34,427 bases of DNA, taken from NCBI GenBank assembly GCA_016209145.1, contig JACQWT010000298.1, positions 1 to 34,427 of the forward strand, written 5' to 3'. The notes under the pieces were generated by a model. That model was given only the letters and a program-made list of their open reading frames with translations, had not been told where the DNA came from and made no database searches. The position numbers were made by a program, and so were the translations under genes. Positions 27,007 to 34,427 of the stretch are shown piece after piece. The stretch's first letter is position 1, and the number at the start of each line of letters is the position of its first letter. The stretch is from Deltaproteobacteria bacterium (GTDB taxonomy: Bacteria > Myxococcota_A > Polyangia > Polyangiales > Polyangiaceae).

Positions 27007-29664
27007 TTACGCCGGGCAGTTGATCGTGGCTCCGGTGCACGAGGACGTGTTCGTGCAGCTCACCTTGCAGGCGAATCCCGCCGGGCAGTTGATGGTCTGG
27101 TTCGCGCACTCCCCGGAGCCGCAATTGATGAGGCAGTCCGCGCCGCCGGGGCACCCGCCGTCGCACACGGCCGGGCAGGGGCCACCGGGCGGCGCGGGCG
27201 AGACTCCGCACATCTTGCAGCCGCCCATGCCGTCGCACAGCGGCATGCCGAGGCACTCGTCGTCTGGATCGATGCTGGCCATGGGCGCGCAGGCGCCGTC
27301 CTGGCCGCCGGTCCAGGCGCCCTTGCAAGCCTCGCAGAAGCCGACGCAGGGCTGGTCGCAGCAGACGCCGTCGGCGCAGTTCATGCTCAGGCACTCCTTG
27401 GCCAGAATGCAGGAGGCGCCCAGAGCCTTCTTCGCCAGACACTTGCTGGCCCCGCCACAGTAGGCGCTCGCCACGCAGTCGGAATCGATGAGACAGGCCA
27501 AGGGGCAGGCGGCGTTCACGCCGTCGCACAGGTATGGCGAGCAACTCGGGCTGCCCGCCGCGCCCTTGGCGAGCACGGTGCAGATGCCCAGCTTCCCCCC
27601 CAGGTTGCAGGCGTCGCAGCCTCCGGCGCAGGCCGACGTGCAGCAGTAGCCGTCGACGCAGTTGCCGTTCTGGCACTGGTTGTTCGCGCCACAGGTGGCG
27701 CCGATGCCCTTCTTCAAGACGCACTTGCTCCCGGCGTCGCAGTAGTAGCCGCCGACGCAGTCGCCGTCGCCGGAGCACGTCGCAGGGCAGGATGCGCTCT
27801 GGCCGTTGCACCAGTAGGGAACGCAGGTCGGGATCCCCCCGGTGCCCTTGGCCCGCAGGCTGCACGTGCCGAGCTTGCCGCCGAGGTCGCAGGCGTCGCA
27901 GGCGTTGCCGCAGGCGCTATTGCAGCAGTAGCCGTCAACACAGATGCCGCTAGTGCACTCGTTGGGAGCCTGGCAGCCCTGGCCGTTGCTCTTCTTGAAC
28001 TCGCACTTGTCCTTGTTGTCGGGGTCACAGTAGGCGTTGGCGGTACAGTCGCCATCCACGTCGCAGTGCGACGGGCAGCCCGCGCCCACGCCGTTGCACA
28101 GGTAGGGGGTGCAGCTCGGGCTGCCGGCCGCGCCCTGGGCGAGCACGGTGCAAGCGCCGAGCTTGCCGCCGAGGTTGCAGGCGTCGCACTCCCCGACACA
28201 GGCCGCAGTGCAGCAGTGGCCGTCGGCGCAGAAGCCGCTCAGGCAGTCGCCCCCGACCTTGCATGGCTTGCCGTCGAGCGTCCGGCACGTCCCGGCTCCG
28301 TTGCACGCCTGCTGGGCAGCGCACTCCTTGCCGCCCGGGTTCTGGCCGAAGGGCACGAGCGTGCAGATCCCCGCCAGGCCGGGCAGGTTGCAGGAGGAGC
28401 AGGCATCGGCGCACGCTGCATCGCAGCAATAGCCGTCGGCGCAGTGCCCCGTGGCGCACTCGCCGTCCTGGGAGCAGCTCTTGCCCTTGTCCTTGACCGG
28501 CACGCACTTGTTCGTCCCGTCGCAGTAGTGGCCTTGAGCGCAGTCCCCGTTCTTCGCGCAGGACAGAAGGCACTGCTTGGCCTCGGCGTCGCAGGCGTAC
28601 GGCGCGCAGGCGCTCTGCTGCCCGGGCACGCACTGGCCGAGCCCGTCGCACTTGCCGCCTGCGCTGAGCGCGCCGTCCTTGCAGCTCTGCGCCTGGCACT
28701 GCGTCCCTTGAGCGTAGAGCTTGCAGGCGGGAGCCTTGACGTCGCCGTTGCACCCCGTCCCGTTCGCGCCGCACAGCGCCGGCCCGAGATCGGAGCACTC
28801 CTGGTCGGGATCCTCGCCCGCCTCGACCGGCGCGCACACGCCGTTGCTCTCTCCGGTCTTGTCAGCGCGGCACGCCTCGCAAACGCCGTCGCAAGCCGCC
28901 TCGCAGCACAGGCCGCTTGCGCACTCGGCCGCGGCGGCGCACAGGTCGCCCGCAGCCTTCTTGTCCACGCACTTCTCGGCCTTGCAGTACGTGCCGCCAG
29001 CCTCGGCGCAGTCCTCGTTGTCCTGACAGGGGGCGCACAGCTTCTCCTGCGCGCCGCCCGCGCCCTCCGGCTGGCAGATCTTGCTCTGGCAGTCGGCCGC
29101 GCTCTTGCACTTCTTGCCGTCGGCGCAGGCCGGGCAATCGTCCCCGCCGCAGTCGACGTCCGTCTCGCCCTTGTCCTGATCGAGCTTCGCGTTCGCGCAG
29201 CTCTCGGGCACGCACTGCTGCTGCACGCAGATCGTGCCCTTCCCGGTGCAGTGCTTGCTCTCCAGACACTGGGCGCACTTGCCCTCGTCGTTGCAGTAGC
29301 CCTGCCCGAAGCTGCCGGTGCAGTCTTTGCCCGGCGAGGCGCTCACCAGGCCGCACTCGTCCTCGATGCAGGCTCGGTACCGGCAGTCGGTGTCGACGCC
29401 AGGGCACTCGTCCCGCACGCACTCCCCGCCGCCGCCGCTGCCGCCCGCTCCGGCGGCGCCTGCCGCCCCGCCGACCCCGCCAAGGCCGCCCGCCCCGCCG
29501 GCGTCGAGCCGAGCGGCCCCGCCGGCCGCGGCCTCCACGTCGCGAAACTCGATCTGGTCGATATCGAGCAGGGCGTTGCAGCCGACGGCCGCGGCCACCA
29601 CCGCGGCCGACGCCCAGCCGAGCGCCCGCCCGCGGCAGCTTCTCACGTCAGTTGCGATCCGCAT
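27007..29664 (-). CDS. Giant cysteine-repeat lipoprotein
   Basis: An 885-residue exported lipoprotein: the signal peptide ends AAAVGC with the lipid-bearing cysteine at 29, followed by NALLDIDQIEF and a Gly/Ala linker of about 25 residues. The rest is a chain of disulfide-type modules. The core C-x5-C-x4-C-x4-CC-x3-C appears at least five times (for example CSQDGECATGHCADGYCC and CQAPNECTSGICVDGYCC). Several copies are followed by CDACNLGGKLGxCTVLAxG, a CxPYLCNG segment, and DxDCxxxxYCD. The repeat period in the middle is about 95 residues. I know this protein style from Polyangia; the function is not established, though adhesion or surface binding is possible. A stop at 27007 appears to cut off a natural C-terminus. 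It lies 28 nt after the small lipoprotein gene, in one operon. Confidence 0.88.
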   Translation of the reverse strand: MRIATDVRSCRGRALGWASAAVVAAAVGCNALLDIDQIEFRDVEAAAGGAARLDAGGAGGLGGVGGAAGAAGAGGSGGGGECVRDECPGVDTDCRYRACIEDECGLVSASPGKDCTGSFGQGYCNDEGKCAQCLESKHCTGKGTICVQQQCVPESCANAKLDQDKGETDVDCGGDDCPACADGKKCKSAADCQSKICQPEGAGGAQEKLCAPCQDNEDCAEAGGTYCKAEKCVDKKAAGDLCAAAAECASGLCCEAACDGVCEACRADKTGESNGVCAPVEAGEDPDQECSDLGPALCGANGTGCNGDVKAPACKLYAQGTQCQAQSCKDGALSAGGKCDGLGQCVPGQQSACAPYACDAEAKQCLLSCAKNGDCAQGHYCDGTNKCVPVKDKGKSCSQDGECATGHCADGYCCDAACADACSSCNLPGLAGICTLVPFGQNPGGKECAAQQACNGAGTCRTLDGKPCKVGGDCLSGFCADGHCCTAACVGECDACNLGGKLGACTVLAQGAAGSPSCTPYLCNGVGAGCPSHCDVDGDCTANAYCDPDNKDKCEFKKSNGQGCQAPNECTSGICVDGYCCNSACGNACDACDLGGKLGTCSLRAKGTGGIPTCVPYWCNGQSASCPATCSGDGDCVGGYYCDAGSKCVLKKGIGATCGANNQCQNGNCVDGYCCTSACAGGCDACNLGGKLGICTVLAKGAAGSPSCSPYLCDGVNAACPLACLIDSDCVASAYCGGASKCLAKKALGASCILAKECLSMNCADGVCCDQPCVGFCEACKGAWTGGQDGACAPMASIDPDDECLGMPLCDGMGGCKMCGVSPAPPGGPCPAVCDGGCPGGADCLINCGSGECANQTINCPAGFACKVSCTNTSSCTGATINCPA

Positions 29665-29692
29665 GCTCCACTTGATCCGATGGTACCTGCGC

Positions 29693-29896
29693 TCATAGCG
29701 GAATGCAGTCGTTCTGGCACTTGCACGACCCGTTGCAGTTGACCACGGTCCCCACGTAGGGGTCGTCGCAGCACGCCTTGCAGGACTCCGAGCCGCAGTT
29801 CAGGGTTGCGTTGCAGCCGGCCGCGGCGAGCGCGGTCGCGAAGCCGGCCCCCGCCAGCGTCCCGACCCAACCGCTGCTACCCCCTGCGGCCCCCAT
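29693..29896 (-). CDS. Small cysteine-rich lipoprotein
   Basis: A 67-residue precursor. The signal (GFATALAAAGC) gives a lipidated cysteine at 28, and the mature 40 residues contain about ten cysteines: CNATLNCGSESCKACC, then VVNCNGSCKCQNDCIPL. The C-terminal pattern C-x-x-x-C-x-C resembles the detached end of the giant protein (CGLSCLCNKDGC), so the two may share a small disulfide domain. The ATG overlaps the preceding stop by one base (TGATG), so translation is coupled to the TPR gene. It is too short to assign to a family. The perfect coupling, signal peptide and cysteine content support it as a real gene. Confidence 0.8.
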   Translation of the reverse strand: MGAAGGSSGWVGTLAGAGFATALAAAGCNATLNCGSESCKACCDDPYVGTVVNCNGSCKCQNDCIPL

Positions 29897-30918
29897 CAGA
29901 ACTTCCCGCCGACGCCCAGCGCGCCCGGGCCCCGGAGCAGCCGCAGCGCGGCCGCGGCGCTCTCGGCCGGTCTACCGCTCTTGGGCCGCAACAGCAGCCA
30001 CAGTCCGCCGCCGACCACGCCTAGCCCACCGGCAATGAATGAGACGGTGGAGACGGTGCCCATCGTCCGCGCCTCGTTGGCGAGCGGCTCGTTGGCCGTG
30101 GGACACGGGTTCTGCGGACACAGCTCGTTGAGCTCGCTCGCCCGGTCCAGGGCGAGCACGCCCGTGATGGTGCCCACCCCCAGCCCGAGAACGCCGGCCC
30201 CGAGCAGCGCAAGCGGGCCGACCAAGGAGCCGCCTTCGATCGGCGCGCCGGCAGGCGGCACGCCGGCAGGCGGCCCGGCCGGCGGGCGCAGGGGCGCGGG
30301 CGGCGCCGGAGCCGGAGCGCCCGTGCCGAACGCCAGCACGACCTCGATCAGGCCGGCGCCCGCCGCGGCATCGACCTTGCGCTGCGCCGCCCGTCCGCCG
30401 GACGTCTTGGCGATGACCCAATGCACGCCAGGATTGACCGGGATGGGGCTGCCGAGCGCCTCGGCGGGATACGCCTTGCCGCCGATAGTCAGCTCGATCT
30501 CGCCGGGCACGGCGCCCGAGAGCGCGATGCGCAGCGCCGGGATGCGCGCGCGCAGGGTCTCCAGCTCGCGCCGCCCGTCGGCCTGGCTGTCGCGAAAGGG
30601 CCCCGGGGCGTCGGCAGCGAGGGACTCGGCCACGAGGCGCTCGTAGATCTTCTGCGCGCCGAGCAGATCGCCGAGCTTCTCGTACGAGCGGGCCATGAAG
30701 AGCAGATGCGGGGGCGCATGCACGATCTTCTCGGCGCTCTCGAAGCGCTCGATCGCCTCGGCGTACTTGCCCGAGCCGAACAGCTCGAGCCCGGCCTCGG
30801 CCAGCCCGCGGGCGGCCGCGCGCTGGCGCTCGGAGCCGGCCTCGTCCGGCTGCGCCGCGAGCCGGCCGGCGCCGGCCGCGAGCGCCGCAAAGCAGAGCAG
30901 AGCGAAGATCCAACGCAT
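29896..30918 (-). CDS. Exported TPR-containing protein with C-terminal membrane helices
   Basis: A 340-residue protein with an N-terminal signal or anchor (MRWIFALLCFAALAAGAG). A TPR-like helical region follows (about 35-100: LAEAGLELFGSGKYAEAIER, ARSYEKLGDLLGAQKIYERL). Next come a strand-rich PEGA-like stretch (IELTIGGKAYPAEALG), a Pro/Ala/Gly linker, and two hydrophobic segments (about 231-260 and 286-311). This layout is frequent in proteins encoded near serine/threonine kinases and lipoproteins in myxobacteria, where the role is unknown. Its stop and the next ATG share one base. TAGACT lies 9 nt upstream of the start on the same strand, a possible -10 giving an almost leaderless transcript. 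It heads the operon containing the two Cys-rich lipoproteins. Confidence 0.75.
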   Translation of the reverse strand: MRWIFALLCFAALAAGAGRLAAQPDEAGSERQRAAARGLAEAGLELFGSGKYAEAIERFESAEKIVHAPPHLLFMARSYEKLGDLLGAQKIYERLVAESLAADAPGPFRDSQADGRRELETLRARIPALRIALSGAVPGEIELTIGGKAYPAEALGSPIPVNPGVHWVIAKTSGGRAAQRKVDAAAGAGLIEVVLAFGTGAPAPAPPAPLRPPAGPPAGVPPAGAPIEGGSLVGPLALLGAGVLGLGVGTITGVLALDRASELNELCPQNPCPTANEPLANEARTMGTVSTVSFIAGGLGVVGGGLWLLLRPKSGRPAESAAAALRLLRGPGALGVGGKF

Positions 30919-30970
30919 CTTGGCCGCAGTCTACCACTGCCGGCGGGTATGCGTTCACGCATTGCGGCGC

Positions 30971-31079
30971 TGGCAACGACGGCTCGCCGAGTCGGCCGCG
31001 ATCGCGGGGCAGGGGTGACGCGCCCGAAGGGCGCGTCGGGACCCCAACCCCGTCCCGAAGGGACGGACTTACGTCCTCG
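30971..31079 (-). repeat. Dispersed intergenic repeat, inverted copy with hairpins
   Basis: TGGCAACGACGGC (30971-30983) and CTTACGTCCTCG (31068-31079) are the reverse complements of blocks at 26684-26696 and 26642-26653. Read on the minus strand they come in the same order. Between them lie GACGCGCCC-gaa-GGGCGCGTC (31017-31037) and CGTCCC-gaa-GGGACG (31051-31065). The segment 30980-31000 also matches 34407-34427 at 20 of 21 positions. It occupies the 286-nt divergent gap 30919-31204, where no gene is seen. Confidence 0.65.
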
Positions 31080-31192
31080 GCCCGGGGCCGGGTGTTGGAA
31101 TCCGTGAACGGTTACGCCGGCGGCGCGCCGACAGGCGCCCCTGGCCGTGGGCGCCAAGAAGCGCGAGCGCTTCCTCCGCGAACAAAAGCGGG

Positions 31193-31198
31193 TAAGAT
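31193..31198 (+). promoter_or_regulatory. -10 hexamer TAAGAT, 6 nt before the PrsW GTG
   Basis: TAAGAT is followed by CCCCCC and the GTG at 31205. No Shine-Dalgarno is possible in that C-run, which strengthens the leaderless reading. No clear -35 is present at the usual distance. Confidence 0.5.
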
Positions 31199-31204
31199 CC
31201 CCCC

Positions 31205-32491
31205 GTGAGCAACCCGTACGGACAGCAGGGCGGAGGCCCCCCCTACGGCTGGGGAGGCGGGCAGCAGCAGTGGGGACAGGGGCAGCAGCAGGCCGGCGGC
31301 GCGCCGATGGGCGGCCAGCAGGCCGCCTACGGCTACGGGGCGGGCGCCGGCACGCAGCAGCAGTTCGTCCAGGCCGTGGCCGGGCAAGGCGGCGGCGTGC
31401 CGGACGTGGACAAGACGCGCCGGATGATCGGCTTCGCGCTCTGGGCGCTGGGCGTGCTGGTTGGCGCGCTGCTGTTGCTCATCGTGTTCGTCGTCCCGGC
31501 GCTGATGTCGTCCAAGGCCGGGCAGATCATCTCGACCATGGGGCTGGCGGCGGTGGTGGCCTACATCCCGGTCGGCCTGTACCTGTTCGTGCCGTGGGTG
31601 ATCGACCGCTACGATCCGGAGCCGTGGTGGGCCCTGGCGGGTGTGTTCATCTGGGGCGCGTGTTTCGCGACCGGCGTCTCGGGCGTGATCAACTCCGTGC
31701 TGGGCTCGCTCTTCGGTGAGATGGTCGGCGCGGCCATAAGCGCGCCGATCTTCGAGGAAGCAACCAAGGGCATGGCCATCCTGGGCATGGTCATATTCCT
31801 GCGGCGCGAGTTCGACGGCGTGGTCGACGGCATCATCTACGCTACGTTCGCCGCCATCGGCTTCGCCGCCACCGAGAACATCATCTACTACACGCGCGGG
31901 GAGCTGGCCGGGCAGATGGGCCAGCTCTTCGTCATGCGCGGCGTGCTGACTCCCTGGATCCACCCGCTGTTCACCTCGATGACCGGCATCGGCTTCGGCC
32001 TCGCGCGCGAGCACGGGGCCGGTTGGGCCAAGCTCGTCTTCCCGCTGGTGGGCTACGGGGCCGCCGTCTTCCTGCACGCCTGGTGGAACGGGATGCTGGG
32101 CCTGTTCGGCGCCACGGCCTTCGTCCTGAACCTCGTGCTCGGCATCTGCATGGCGCTGGCGTTCTTCGTCATCATCTGCGTCCTGGTCTGGCGCAAGGGG
32201 CGCACCATCCGCAAGTTCCTCGAGGACGAGGTGCTGATCGGCACGATCACCCAGGAGGAGCTGGAGCTCATTTGCTCCCCGGTGGGCCGCCTGACCGCCC
32301 TGTTCTCGTGGCGCGGCTGGACCGGGCGGAAGTTCATCCGCGCGGGCGCGCGCCTGGCGCTGCACAAGTGGCACACGGCGCGGGCCATGAAGGGCCAGAA
32401 GCTCACCATCAGCATGGACTTCATCGCGCCGCTGCGCCAGGAGCTCGGCCGGCTGCGGGCCGAGATGGCGAGCGGGGCGCGCGCGCGCTGA
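31205..32491 (+). CDS. PrsW-family intramembrane metalloprotease
   Basis: A 428-residue polytopic protein. The first 60 residues are a Gly/Gln/Tyr-rich low-complexity tail, then come roughly eight membrane segments. The PrsW motifs are all present: PIFEEATKG (the EExxK-type glutamates), GFAATENIIY, HPLFTSMTGIGFG and FLHAWWNG, whose glutamates and histidines form the metal site. B. subtilis PrsW cleaves an anti-sigma factor; this one's substrate is unknown. The C-terminal cytoplasmic part (about 325-428) is helical and basic, an addition relative to minimal PrsW. The GTG start is inferred from the -10 at 31193 and from the lack of alternatives before the low-complexity tail. It is transcribed divergently from the TPR/Cys-rich operon and converges with the Uma2 gene 23 nt downstream. 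Confidence 0.88.
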   Translation: MSNPYGQQGGGPPYGWGGGQQQWGQGQQQAGGAPMGGQQAAYGYGAGAGTQQQFVQAVAGQGGGVPDVDKTRRMIGFALWALGVLVGALLLLIVFVVPALMSSKAGQIISTMGLAAVVAYIPVGLYLFVPWVIDRYDPEPWWALAGVFIWGACFATGVSGVINSVLGSLFGEMVGAAISAPIFEEATKGMAILGMVIFLRREFDGVVDGIIYATFAAIGFAATENIIYYTRGELAGQMGQLFVMRGVLTPWIHPLFTSMTGIGFGLAREHGAGWAKLVFPLVGYGAAVFLHAWWNGMLGLFGATAFVLNLVLGICMALAFFVIICVLVWRKGRTIRKFLEDEVLIGTITQEELELICSPVGRLTALFSWRGWTGRKFIRAGARLALHKWHTARAMKGQKLTISMDFIAPLRQELGRLRAEMASGARAR

Positions 32492-32514
32492 AGCGCGCCG
32501 CCCTGCGGGCCGCG

Positions 32515-33201
32515 CTATCCCCGCAGATTGCGCAGCTCGGCTTCCAGCTCGGCGACCCGCTGCTCGGCCCGCTCGCGCGCCTCGTCGGGCGTGGGCAAGA
32601 GCCTCTCCCCGGCCGCGTCCTCGGCCAGCCGCAGCACGCTCCCCAGCTCCGCGTGCTCGCGCACCACCCACCACCGCTCCAACGCCGCGCAGGGAGTCGT
32701 CTCGCCCTCGACCACCCGCTCCACCAGATCCGCTTCCAACCGATCCCACACCCGGAGCCGGGCTCCCGGCTCGGCCTCCGGGTCGAACCGCACCAGCTCC
32801 TCGATGCCCGCCTCGCGATAGCGCCCGAGCTTCTCGTCCCACTCGAGCTCCGGCCGCTCGCTCTCGCTCACGATCTCCACGGCCAGCTCCGGCGCGCCCC
32901 ACTGCCAGATCTTCCACGAGGAGAAGACGCGGTCCGGCCCGCCCTTGCGCACGAACACGTCGGGCGCGAGCCGCCGGCGTGGATCGGCCGCGTTCCAGTA
33001 GACGAACTGGTCCGAGCCCACCACGGCGCGGTCGGCAAAGGCCAGCTTGACGATCAAGTACAGCGCCGTGCGCAGCTCCAGATGCCGCTTGCTCTCGGGC
33101 ACGGTCTCCTCCACGGGGAAGTACAGGCCCTGCGGCGCGCGCACGTGCCGCAACGGCGCACCGCGCTGGGGCTGAGGGCGGCGGTCCTGGGCGCCGAGCA
33201 T
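32515..33201 (-). CDS. Uma2-family protein (PD-(D/E)xK nuclease-like fold)
   Basis: A 228-residue protein of the Uma2/DUF820 family, which has a restriction-endonuclease-like fold and is often found in many copies in cyanobacteria and other large genomes. The family marks are LAPDVFVRKG with the active-site aspartate, then APELAVEIVSES with the E-x-V core and a lysine in EKLGRYREAGIEEL. The C-terminal 45 residues are a charged helix, probably coiled coil (ARERAEQRVAELEAELRNLR). Biological roles are not established; an association with mobile elements or DNA processing has been suggested. TAGGCT lies 6 nt before the ATG, so the message may be leaderless. It converges with the PrsW gene. Confidence 0.88.
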   Translation of the reverse strand: MLGAQDRRPQPQRGAPLRHVRAPQGLYFPVEETVPESKRHLELRTALYLIVKLAFADRAVVGSDQFVYWNAADPRRRLAPDVFVRKGGPDRVFSSWKIWQWGAPELAVEIVSESERPELEWDEKLGRYREAGIEELVRFDPEAEPGARLRVWDRLEADLVERVVEGETTPCAALERWWVVREHAELGSVLRLAEDAAGERLLPTPDEARERAEQRVAELEAELRNLRG

Positions 33202-33207
33202 CGATCC

Positions 33208-33213
33208 AGCCTA
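33208..33213 (-). promoter_or_regulatory. -10 hexamer TAGGCT, 6 nt before the Uma2 ATG
   Basis: On the minus strand TAGGCT (33213 to 33208) is followed by GGATCG and the ATG at 33201. The hexamer and spacing are the same as for the aspartic protease gene at 10351-10363. No Shine-Dalgarno is present. Confidence 0.5.
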
Positions 33214-33586
33214 GCAGCCGGGCCGGGGCGCGTCGAGCACAGGGGCAAGGCGGGCAGGGCTACAGACGAAGTCCGGCGGGAGCGCGGGGCGGCCGGCGCC
33301 CGGCCCGGCACGGCGGACGCCGGCAAGGCGCAGCGGGCCCTGCAACGGGGGCCCATGGCCGCCAGGACGCGGCGGCCGCTGGCGCCCGCCAGGGGCAAGG
33401 GCTGCCGGCGCCCGCGTGTGCGCTACCAGGCGCGCCACCAGCGGTGCCACCGTGCCTCGACGCGTCTCCGTGGCGAGTGTGCGCTCGCCCATGTGGGGCC
33501 CGCCGCAGGCAGCGATCCGGCGCTGGACGCCGGGACCGCGGCCGTGCCCGCAGAGCTGCCGGCGACCGCGCCGGCCGGCGCCGTCC
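33214..33586. other. Intergenic region with no supported gene
   Basis: This 373-nt stretch lies between the Uma2 and NYN genes. Open frames on both strands give Arg/Ala/Gly/Pro-rich sequence with no family signature, as expected of random high-GC DNA. I see no strong palindrome or element of the dispersed repeat family. Confidence 0.5.
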
Positions 33587-34210
33587 TCACCACGTCGGCG
33601 GCTTCGCGATCGTGCCTCTCGCATCCGTGAGCACCGGCAGGAACTGGCTCGCGCTGATGGGGCCGAGGCGCAGCTTGCGGAACCGCGTGGCCACCTGCCG
33701 AAGCTGTTGGCTCGGCTGGGAGTGAGGGTGGAACACGTGGATCGGCCGCTGCATGGTGGAGGCCACGTACCGGATCGGCTCCGCGAGGTCGGAGTCGTTC
33801 GAAATCACGACGCCGAGCTCGAAGGCGTTGCTGAAGGCGTCGGCCAAGAGCCGCGTGGCCAGGTTGACGTCGGAGCCCTTCTCCTCGGTGACGAGAACCT
33901 TGACGCGGCGCGGCCCGCTCGGCGGAGGCGATGCCAGTGGGAGGAGCCGCGGATGCGTCAGGAAGTGGCCGAAGTGCACCGCGACGCGCGGGTCGGTCTG
34001 CAGCGCGCGGATGTAGATCTCTTGGCGAACGTCGGTGCCGGGCTTGTGGGGCAGCGGCCTGACCTTCGCCGTGAAGTAGTGCACGCGCTCGACGGTGTCC
34101 CTGGGCAAAAGGCGCTCGCAGAGCGCGGGGATGTCCAGCCACTTGAACGGCGTGCCCTTGAGGCACCCGTAGTACAGGTTGAACGCATCGACGTAGAAGT
34201 ACGCCCTCAA
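33587..34210 (-). CDS. NYN-domain (PIN-like) protein, LabA/DUF88 family
   Basis: A 207-residue PIN-like NYN-domain protein, probably an RNA-processing nuclease. It starts LRAYFYVDAFNLYYGCLKG, with the first active-site aspartate in YVDAFN. It continues with VHYFTAKVRPLPHK, KGSDVNLATRLL (second aspartate) and VVISNDSDLAEPIRYV (third acidic cluster), the normal NYN order. The start is taken as TTG 34210, because homology begins at once with (M)RAYFYVD and the frame upstream crosses a strong hairpin (34231-34252). The upstream alternative, TTG 34291, would add 27 residues unlike the family. It is an orphan gene without a visible partner; related genes occur in phage-defence and RNA-decay contexts, but nothing here shows that. 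Confidence 0.82.
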   Translation of the reverse strand: MRAYFYVDAFNLYYGCLKGTPFKWLDIPALCERLLPRDTVERVHYFTAKVRPLPHKPGTDVRQEIYIRALQTDPRVAVHFGHFLTHPRLLPLASPPPSGPRRVKVLVTEEKGSDVNLATRLLADAFSNAFELGVVISNDSDLAEPIRYVASTMQRPIHVFHPHSQPSQQLRQVATRFRKLRLGPISASQFLPVLTDARGTIAKPPTW

Positions 34211-34230
34211 GCAGGACCCCAAACAAGGCT

Positions 34231-34252
34231 GAAGCCGCCCGAAGGCGGCTTC
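34231..34252. terminator. Perfect 9-bp hairpin upstream of the NYN gene
   Basis: GAAGCCGCC (34231-34239), loop CGAA, GGCGGCTTC (34244-34252). It lies 20 nt upstream of the NYN start. It may terminate transcription arriving from outside the window or act in the 5' leader. Confidence 0.55.
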
Positions 34253-34427
34253 GCGCCCTGCGACCGCAGCCGCAGGGGGGATACATGGCAAGCATCCCCG
34301 GCGACGGGGCGCATGTCAAGTTTCTTGGCGACGGTGCGCATGGGCTCCGGTATGCGATCGCGGGCTCCTGAGCCAGCGGGCCACGACCTGCCTACCGGCA
34401 GGCAAGCGGCTCGCCGAGGCGGCCGCG
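34253..34427. other. Right-edge intergenic sequence with repeat fragment
   Basis: No gene is recognised. CCTGCC-tacc-GGCAGG (34388-34403) is a small hairpin. The last 21 nt (34407-34427) match 30980-31000 with one difference, so the dispersed repeat family may continue beyond the window. Confidence 0.45.

Noticed and set aside
27007..27009. Recoded stop (selenocysteine or pyrrolysine) in the Cys-rich gene
   Set aside because: The codon is TAA, which neither system uses, and the expected residue from the neighbouring repeat is glycine.
27007..29664. Tandem repeats as a CRISPR array
   Set aside because: The repeating units are protein-coding Cys modules with diverged DNA and no constant direct repeat/spacer length. 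No CRISPR-like array was seen elsewhere in the window.
26761..29742. Very long open frame on the plus strand, about 990 codons
   Set aside because: It lies antisense to the Cys-repeat lipoprotein. Its product is Ala/Val/Gly/Arg-rich with no family signature, as expected from the complement of TGC-rich repeats in high-GC DNA.
31017..31065. Hairpins before the PrsW gene as a riboswitch
   Set aside because: They are simple GC stems belonging to the dispersed repeat, and the -10 at 31193 lies downstream of them, so they would not be in the PrsW message.

Overview
The window is very GC-rich. Its gene content points to a Myxococcota (Polyangia-like) or related former-deltaproteobacterial genome. 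The clues are two Hanks-type Ser/Thr kinases with a C-terminal membrane anchor, one of them carrying HRDVTPHN in place of HRDLKPxN; a sigma-54 activator; a DsrK/HdrD-type redox protein; a huge Cys-repeat lipoprotein starting GCNALLDID after its signal peptide; and many GC-rich intergenic palindromes. This assignment is inference from gene content, not a database result.

Layout. 1-151: 5' end of a Phd/YefM antitoxin (minus), with a candidate operator. 256-326: a large CGCCAAG inverted repeat. 489-2606: OppD/OppF-type ATPases without visible permeases. 2886-5070: an anchored unknown protein and a CPBP protease, divergent. 5284-10038: a broken NarI/DsrM-like cytochrome b gene, a DsrK/HdrD-like Fe-S protein, a response regulator, a two-PAS histidine kinase and a second response regulator. 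10363-12474: a retropepsin-like protein and a sigma-54 activator with a phosphatase-like N-terminus. 12305-14142 (minus): a lipoprotein and mnmA. 14219-18809: a kinase, tilS and ftsH. 18818-20536 (minus): a GT-C glycosyltransferase-like membrane protein. 20698-21361: a complete Phd/VapC toxin-antitoxin pair with a clear promoter. 21461-24659: a glycerophosphodiesterase, a broken beta-ureidopropionase-like gene and mmsA. 24798-26540 (minus): a second kinase. 26779-30918 (minus): an operon of a TPR protein, a small Cys-rich lipoprotein and a giant Cys-rich lipoprotein. 31205-34210: a PrsW protease, a Uma2 protein and a NYN-domain protein.

Two patterns run across genes. First, at least six conserved genes look as if pieces have been removed: oppF, the NarI/DsrM-like gene, the first response regulator, the sigma-54 activator together with its convergent lipoprotein, ftsH, and the beta-ureidopropionase. 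The most striking is ftsH, which has lost about 95 residues in frame (Walker B and the second region of homology) while keeping Walker A and the zinc protease site. This could be assembly damage or real deletion; reads across the junctions would decide. Second, six genes have a TANNNT hexamer followed by exactly 6 nt and then the start codon, which is the geometry of leaderless transcripts.

The most system-like region is 5284-12474. A membrane quinol/thiol-type redox pair sits beside a kinase whose two PAS domains carry identically spaced cysteine triads, two receivers, and a sigma-54 activator with a catalytically degenerate LMW-phosphatase/ArsC-like input domain. A redox-sensing control unit is a reasonable but unproven reading.
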